Positions 31,551-35,685 of a DNA stretch of 35,685 nt are shown piece after piece; position 1 is the first letter of the stretch; the number at the start of each line of letters is the position of its first letter. The stretch comes from Mycobacterium sp. 1164985.4. GTDB lineage: Bacteria > Actinomycetota > Actinomycetes > Mycobacteriales > Mycobacteriaceae. The notes beneath the pieces were generated by a model. That model did no database searches, had not been told where the DNA came from, and saw only the letters and a program-made list of their open reading frames with translations. Location of the stretch: contig NZ_LZMD01000004.1 in assembly GCF_001668575.1 (NCBI RefSeq), positions 1 to 35,685 on the forward strand. Reading direction: 5' to 3'. Made by a program: the position numbers and the translations under genes.

Positions 31551-32204
31551 TCACTGAGCGATCGCGATCAATGCGCCGGGCCTCAGCCAGCGCATGATTT
31601 CGACCAGCTTGCCGTCGTCGATGGCCACGCATCCTGCCGTCGGTCCGCCGTCGGTGGCGTGCAGGAAGAAGGCACCGCCGTTGCCCGGAACCCGCGCCTT
31701 GTTGACGCCCATCACGACGGCGTGGACGTATTGCGGGATCTGGAGGTTCTCGGTGCCGCTGGCCGGGTCGGTGTCGAACGGGCACTGCGCCTTCTTGCAG
31801 ACCTGCATGGTGTTGTAGGTCGGGCTCTTCATGTCGCCGTCCCACCAGTGGTCGGGTCCGACCTGCATGTACGGTAGACCCCCGCCGGGGTTCGGCGCGG
31901 TGCCGAAAGCGAAGTCGAGCGTGAAAATGCCCATCGGCGTTTTCATTTCGCCGTCATGGGTTTCCGGCGCCATACCTTTGGCGCCGATCCAGGCCGGGAT
32001 GCCGGCCGCGACCGGTTGCCATCCCGCGCCGGTCCGTTGATAGACGTCCATCTTGGCTTTCGAACCGCCCACGCCGACAACGGAAATCACCTGGGTGGCG
32101 TTGCCGACCGATTGCGCGAACCAGGGAACGGTCTGCGCCTGGCCGACCGGCGCCGACGCGAGGGCGATCAGTCCCGCGCACAGCAGGGTCAGCAGTCGGC
32201 GCAC
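31551..32204 (-). CDS. Exported L,D-transpeptidase-fold (YkuD) protein (Rv0309-like)
   Basis: A 217-residue protein with an N-terminal signal peptide (LLTLLCAGLIALASAPVGQAQ) and a YkuD catalytic domain. The active-site motif HxxxGGxTxGC is present as H182-ATDGGPTAG-C192, so the domain appears catalytically competent. L,D-transpeptidases cross-link or anchor to peptidoglycan stems; this short form lacks the Ig-like and CwsA-type extra domains of Ldt enzymes of M. tuberculosis and resembles Rv0309. Two further cysteines at 136 and 141 (MQVCKKAQCPF) could form a disulfide. The start is GTG 32204. It ends directly against the SnoaL-like gene. Confidence 0.92.
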   Translation of the reverse strand: MRRLLTLLCAGLIALASAPVGQAQTVPWFAQSVGNATQVISVVGVGGSKAKMDVYQRTGAGWQPVAAGIPAWIGAKGMAPETHDGEMKTPMGIFTLDFAFGTAPNPGGGLPYMQVGPDHWWDGDMKSPTYNTMQVCKKAQCPFDTDPASGTENLQIPQYVHAVVMGVNKARVPGNGGAFFLHATDGGPTAGCVAIDDGKLVEIMRWLRPGALIAIAQ

Positions 32205-32312
32205 CGACGCATGCTAAGTCGCGGCGTGCTGTGGGAACCGTATGCCACGCGGTCCCGTGACTGATCGGCGATGACACGATTATTTTTCGACCCCGGTGGA
32301 TACGTTGGGGAG

Positions 32313-33806
32313 ATGGATGTTGCCCAGGTGGTCCGCCGCCCCGCCGGCTTTCGGCGAATCACGCACGGTCTCGGCGCACTGGACCGGGAGATCTTCGACG
32401 CGGTCGCCGAGTCCCCGACGCCGCTGCTCGACACCCTCATGCCGCCGCTGACCCGGGCGGCCGACCACTCGAAGCTGTGGTTCGCCATCGCGGCAGCTTT
32501 GGCCGCGACGCGCAACCCGAGTGCGCGGCGCGGTGCGGTGCGCGGCGTGATGACGCTGGCGGCGACGAGCCTGATCACCAACCAGGGCGCCAAACGGATC
32601 CGTAGGCGGTCGCGCCCGCAGTTCACCTCCGTGCCGTTGGTGCGCCGCACGCGTCGTCAACCGACGTCCAACTCGTTCCCGTCGGGGCACTCCGCGAGCG
32701 CGGCCGCGTTCGCGGTGGGAGTCGGGTTGGAGAGCGCCTCGCTCGGGCTTCCGCTGGCGCTTCTGGCCGGGCTCGTCGGGCTGTCCCGCGTGGCGGTGGG
32801 CGCGCACTACCCCGGTGATGTGATCGCGGGGTTCGGCCTCGGTGCGGCGGTCGCGGTGCTGGGCGGGCGAATCGTGCCGCCGGCGGTGCCGACGAGGCTT
32901 CCAACCGCCGATCCGCTGCGAGTGGACACCCCGCCGCGACCGGACGGCGCTGGTGTGGTGCTGGTCGTGAACCCGGCTTCCGGCAGCGGAACCGGATCGG
33001 ACATCATCGACGAGGTCCGAAATGCGTTGCCGCGCGCGGAAGTTGTGGAGCTCACCGATGACGACGACATCGCGGATGTGCTGCGCTCGGTAGCGCAGCG
33101 CGCGGAGGTCCTGGCGATCGGTGGCGGCGACGGGACGGTCTCGTGTGCGGCGGCGGCGGCGATTGAAGCAGGGGTGCCGCTGGCGGTGTTCCCGGGTGGG
33201 ACGTTCAACCACTTCGCGAAGGACATCGGTTGCGACACCGTGGAAAAGACGGTCGAAGCGATTCGGCAGGGTAGCGTCGCGTGCGTCGACATGGTGTGCC
33301 TGAACGAAAAGCAGATGGTCGTCAACACGGCGAGCATCGGCGCATACCCCGCGTTCGTCCGGACGCGGGAGAAGTATGAACACAAGATCGGCAAGCCGCT
33401 GGCCGGGCTGTACGCGATGTATCACACATTGCGCCACGAGCAGCCGGTTCGCATTCGCTACGACAACAAGACGTTGCAGACGTTCCTGTTCTTCCTCGGC
33501 AATTCGGCTTATCTGCCTTCGGGATTCGCGCCGTCGAGGCGGGATCGCATGGACGACGGCCTGATGGACGTCCGCATCTTGGAGACCGGCCACCGGTTCA
33601 GCAAGCTGCGCATCCTCCTGGCCGTCACACTCGGCAGGCTCGTACGCAGTCCCTTCTACCACGAGATGCGGGTGCCCGAATTCGAGTTCACCGCGGTCGA
33701 CGGGCCCACGCTGCTCGCCCACGACGGCGAAGTCGGAACCGAGTGCACGACGGCGAGCTTCAGCGTGCGATACCGGGCGCTTCCGGTATTTCGCCTGCTT
33801 CCGTGA
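32313..33806 (+). CDS. PAP2 phosphatase fused to diacylglycerol-kinase-like domain
   Basis: A 497-residue fusion. Residues ~25-190 are a PAP2 lipid phosphatase: K94 and RP101 in KRIRRRSRP, PSGH with H126, and R159-x5-H165-x3-D169. Residues ~215-495 are a DAGK/sphingosine-kinase-type catalytic domain: VVNPASGSG, IGGGDGTVSCAA and PGGTFNHFAKDIG, with a C-terminal MDDGLMDVRIL metal-site segment. The two domains suggest sequential handling of a polyprenyl or glycerolipid phosphate at the membrane. The ATG at 32313 has GGGG just upstream; 32271 is an alternative start. It overlaps by 47 nt the convergent PAP2 gene. Confidence 0.9.
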   Translation: MDVAQVVRRPAGFRRITHGLGALDREIFDAVAESPTPLLDTLMPPLTRAADHSKLWFAIAAALAATRNPSARRGAVRGVMTLAATSLITNQGAKRIRRRSRPQFTSVPLVRRTRRQPTSNSFPSGHSASAAAFAVGVGLESASLGLPLALLAGLVGLSRVAVGAHYPGDVIAGFGLGAAVAVLGGRIVPPAVPTRLPTADPLRVDTPPRPDGAGVVLVVNPASGSGTGSDIIDEVRNALPRAEVVELTDDDDIADVLRSVAQRAEVLAIGGGDGTVSCAAAAAIEAGVPLAVFPGGTFNHFAKDIGCDTVEKTVEAIRQGSVACVDMVCLNEKQMVVNTASIGAYPAFVRTREKYEHKIGKPLAGLYAMYHTLRHEQPVRIRYDNKTLQTFLFFLGNSAYLPSGFAPSRRDRMDDGLMDVRILETGHRFSKLRILLAVTLGRLVRSPFYHEMRVPEFEFTAVDGPTLLAHDGEVGTECTTASFSVRYRALPVFRLLP

Positions 33807-34431
33807 CGGGGCGCGACGGCGCAACGAGCAACAGACAGAGCACGAAATACGCGTAGCCCAAGGCCCATCCAGCCACGACGTCCGACGGATGGTGCACGTT
33901 CAACACCACGCGGCCGATGCCGATGGTGATGACGACGATCGCCCCGGCGGCGATGAGAACGGCGCGTACCGGCGGGCGGGTGATGGGTAGTCCGACGGCT
34001 AACAGTGCGAGAACGGCAACGATCACCCCGAGGGCATGGCCCGAGGGGAACGAGGTCCCCAAGGCGGTGACGAAGGCGGTGGACGGACGGGGACGATCGG
34101 CCGCCGCCTTGGCGATCTCGGTCACGAGTCCGGCCAATTCGACGGTCACGATCAGAAATACCGCGATCCGGATCTGGCGGCGTACAAAGGCGACAACGAT
34201 GAGGACAACGGTTACGAGGCGGAAGGCAGCGGGGCCCAGGACGGTGCAGAAGACGTCCCACCCGTGCACCCAGCCAGGACGGCCTTCGCCGTGGCGGTGG
34301 AAGGTGTTGAGCGCGGCGGAATCGACGTCGGCCAACCATGTCCAGTGATGCGCGAAACCGACCCATAGCACGGCGTATAGCCCGACCGCGGTTAGCGCCG
34401 ACATCACCAGCCAGCGCCTGTGTGATCCCAT
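33760..34431 (-). CDS. PAP2-superfamily membrane phosphatase (Rv0308 homologue)
   Basis: A 223-residue integral membrane protein with about six helices. The three PAP2 motifs are complete: K108-x5-R114-P (KAAADRPRP), P129-SGH132 and R174-x5-H180-x3-D184. Members hydrolyse lipid phosphates such as undecaprenyl pyrophosphate or phosphatidate on the outer face of the membrane; the exact substrate is unknown. The length and location match Rv0308. The ATG at 34431 has no strong ribosome site. The last 47 nt overlap the end of the PAP2-kinase fusion in antisense. Confidence 0.92.
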   Translation of the reverse strand: MGSHRRWLVMSALTAVGLYAVLWVGFAHHWTWLADVDSAALNTFHRHGEGRPGWVHGWDVFCTVLGPAAFRLVTVVLIVVAFVRRQIRIAVFLIVTVELAGLVTEIAKAAADRPRPSTAFVTALGTSFPSGHALGVIVAVLALLAVGLPITRPPVRAVLIAAGAIVVITIGIGRVVLNVHHPSDVVAGWALGYAYFVLCLLLVAPSRPVTEAGEIPEAPGIAR

Positions 34432-34478
34432 CGTCCACCTCTACCACGCGGATCGACGGGCCATTAGGGTGACTGCTC

Positions 34479-34961
34479 ATGGCGGTGTTCGTGCGCAAGC
34501 TGCTCCGTATCGGCGGGTTGCCCGAGGATCTGCGGGCAGAGTTGGAGGCCGAGGGCGTCCTCTTCCTCGCCGAATACATCGCGGTGACCCGACGGTTCAG
34601 CGGAAAGATCCCGGGACGACGAGCGAGCGCGAATGTCACGAGTTATGTGGGCTCGCTCGCGCTGACCAATCAGAGGGTGCTCGGCACGCTGTCGACGGTA
34701 CCGAAACTGGCGGGCCGGACGATAGACCAGCGCTGGGACGCTCCCCAATCGGGAAATGTCGCGGCGGAACTGACCTCGGCGGGTATGCACATCGATGTCG
34801 ACATCGCTGCGGTGGATTCCCGCTTCATTGGCCAACTTTCGTTGAATTACAAAGTCGCCATCCCCGAGGATGTACTCGCACGGATGCCCCGGCGATCGCT
34901 GTCCTTCGACGTCCCACCTGAGTACGTGTTTCGCGCCGTGGGCGTGCCCTACCACCCCTAG
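34479..34961 (+). CDS. Conserved hypothetical protein (Rv0307c-like)
   Basis: A 160-residue soluble protein of the same length and in the same divergent arrangement with the PAP2 gene as Rv0307c. Visible features: an N-terminal helix (VRKLLRIGGLPEDLRAELEAEGVLFLAEY), then beta-strand-rich sequence SYVGSLALTNQRVLGTLST, resembling a PH-like domain, and a conserved end FDVPPEYVFRAVGVPYHP. No catalytic motif. TAGGGT ends 8 nt before the ATG, so a leaderless mRNA is possible. Function unknown. Confidence 0.78.
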   Translation: MAVFVRKLLRIGGLPEDLRAELEAEGVLFLAEYIAVTRRFSGKIPGRRASANVTSYVGSLALTNQRVLGTLSTVPKLAGRTIDQRWDAPQSGNVAAELTSAGMHIDVDIAAVDSRFIGQLSLNYKVAIPEDVLARMPRRSLSFDVPPEYVFRAVGVPYHP

Positions 34962-35066
34962 AGGCCCTGGCCGGTCAACACTTCAGGTGCAAATTCGCCC
35001 CCGACCCGTACATGTGGGGGCAATACTGGACCGACGATCCTCACCGCCGCGTGATGGGAGAGCGCC

Positions 35067-35561
35067 GTGAGCGATGAACTGGCCCGGAAGATGTTCACCG
35101 AGTTCAAAGAGCGCGCGGGTCAGCGGCTTGTCACGGGGCCGAAGCGCGTATTCGTTCCGAATGCTGAACTCGACGCGTTCTGGGCGACGTTGGAGCCCGC
35201 GACGATCGATTTCATGATCGGCGAATGGGAAGGCGGCGAATTCGACACCGGTCACCGGGAAAACGGAACGTTGGCCCTCATCAACTGGTTCGGCAAGACC
35301 TTCATCTCCGCGACCGACGTGAAACCACTGGTCTGCCTGGACAAGAACGGCAACAAGTACTCGAACACCGAGAACGGCGAAGGAAGCCTCTGGATGGAGG
35401 AGTTTCGAGGTGAGGTCACCGCCACGATGGTGTTCGACGGACAGCCCGTCCACGACCACTTCAAGAAGATCGACGACCGCGCCGTGATGGGCATCATGAA
35501 CGGTAAGAACGCCCTCGACAACGGTCGCCACGCTTACTTCTATCTCGAACGCGTCTCCTAG
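35067..35561 (+). CDS. DUF4334 / GXWXG-domain protein
   Basis: A 164-residue protein with the paired GXWXG and DUF4334 regions. The GXWXG signature lies in FMIGEWEGGEFDTGH, followed by INWFGKTFISATDVKPLVC. The DUF4334 part contains WMEEFRGEVTATMVFDGQPVHDHFKKIDDRAVMGIMNGK. The family occurs widely in actinobacteria and is possibly a lipocalin-like binding fold; its role is not established. GTG at 35067 with GGGAG about 10 nt upstream. Its TAG (35559-35561) overlaps the antisense TAG of the next gene. Confidence 0.87.
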   Translation: MSDELARKMFTEFKERAGQRLVTGPKRVFVPNAELDAFWATLEPATIDFMIGEWEGGEFDTGHRENGTLALINWFGKTFISATDVKPLVCLDKNGNKYSNTENGEGSLWMEEFRGEVTATMVFDGQPVHDHFKKIDDRAVMGIMNGKNALDNGRHAYFYLERVS

Positions 35562-35685
35562 AACGGCGGCGGCCGATTGCGTTCGTCGGCGTAGGGCTGG
35601 TTTCGGCGGCGTTCGGCTTCGATTGCCGCAATGCGGTTCTGTTCGCGGGTTCGTGTGCGGCGCGGCATTTTCAGGGTGCGCGCCG
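35558..35685 (-). CDS. C-terminal end of a probable DUF222/HNH (13E12-type) protein (partial)
   Basis: The minus-strand frame is open from the window edge to TAG at 35560-35558. The visible ~42 residues read KMPRRTRTREQNRIAAIEAE, then ERNRPPPF at the end. The basic, Arg-rich segment followed by a short acidic linker and a terminal PPPF is the ending I associate with mycobacterial DUF222/HNH-endonuclease (13E12 repeat family) proteins. The HNH domain itself is outside the window. If correct, it marks a family that is often repeated and mobile in mycobacterial genomes. Confidence 0.48.
   Translation of the reverse strand, partial: ARTLKMPRRTRTREQNRIAAIEAERRRNQPYADERNRPPPF

Overview
The window is high-GC actinobacterial DNA with GC-biased third codon positions, many GTG starts and a gene order I recognise from memory as the Rv0307c to Rv0338c part of the Mycobacterium tuberculosis chromosome, read in reverse. 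Syntenic markers are etfD (Rv0338c), aspC (Rv0337c), udgA (Rv0322), dcd (Rv0321), an Rv0320-like secreted protein, an Rv0312-like Hsp70/proline-rich membrane protein, an Rv0310c-like NTF2 protein, an Rv0309-like L,D-transpeptidase-fold protein, an Rv0308-like PAP2 phosphatase and an Rv0307c-like protein. The many genes inserted between these markers point to a free-living or environmental Mycobacterium (Mycolicibacterium type) rather than M. tuberculosis. Species cannot be set from the sequence alone.

Layout. 1-299: 3' end of a Pro/Glu/Asp-rich protein. 373-4817: a double-palindrome control region, the electron-transfer-flavoprotein oxidoreductase etfD with a five-copy basic repeat tail, and an aminotransferase. 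4838-12247, minus strand: a mycothiol-dependent isomerase-family protein, a cytochrome P450 next to UDP-glucose dehydrogenase, a membrane-anchored actin/Hsp70-like protein with a proline-rich tail, an ammonium transporter behind a clear double GlnR-type box, and dcd. 12293-14800: tRNA-Gly(CCC) used as an attachment site by a small decayed integrative element. It carries one cargo gene (class III cyclase fused to a catalytically dead alpha/beta-hydrolase) and a truncated, frameshifted tyrosine integrase, and is bounded by a 47-bp direct repeat of the tRNA 3' half. 14914-20131: lipase, a divergent cadI/arsR metal(loid) pair, an unknown anchored protein, an APH-like phosphotransferase and two small secreted proteins. 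20141-23143: a GlxA-type regulator divergent from an HD-domain/nitroreductase/cupin operon. 23233-25189: a hairpin-preceded small secreted protein, a secreted VanY/MepA-like hydrolase with a near-leaderless promoter, and an SDR. 25252-28683: a second and a third actin/Hsp70-like membrane protein with proline- or threonine-rich tails, convergent on either side of an exported cupin. 28794-35685: FAD/Rieske oxidoreductase, membrane protein, NTF2 protein, L,D-transpeptidase-like protein, PAP2-diacylglycerol-kinase fusion, PAP2, an Rv0307c-like protein, a DUF4334/GXWXG protein and the end of a probable DUF222/HNH (13E12-type) gene.

Functionally the window mixes cell-envelope and lipid functions (lipase, L,D-transpeptidase-like, PAP2/DAGK, UDP-glucuronate supply, secreted hydrolase, ASKHA-like membrane proteins) with fatty-acid beta-oxidation electron transfer (etfD), nitrogen uptake (amt under GlnR-type control) and stress or detoxification modules (cadI/arsR, the HD/nitroreductase/cupin operon, P450). 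There is no stretch of more than 300 bases without a gene. I found no CRISPR array, rRNA or complete insertion sequence. All homology statements come from reading motifs and from memory, not from a search.
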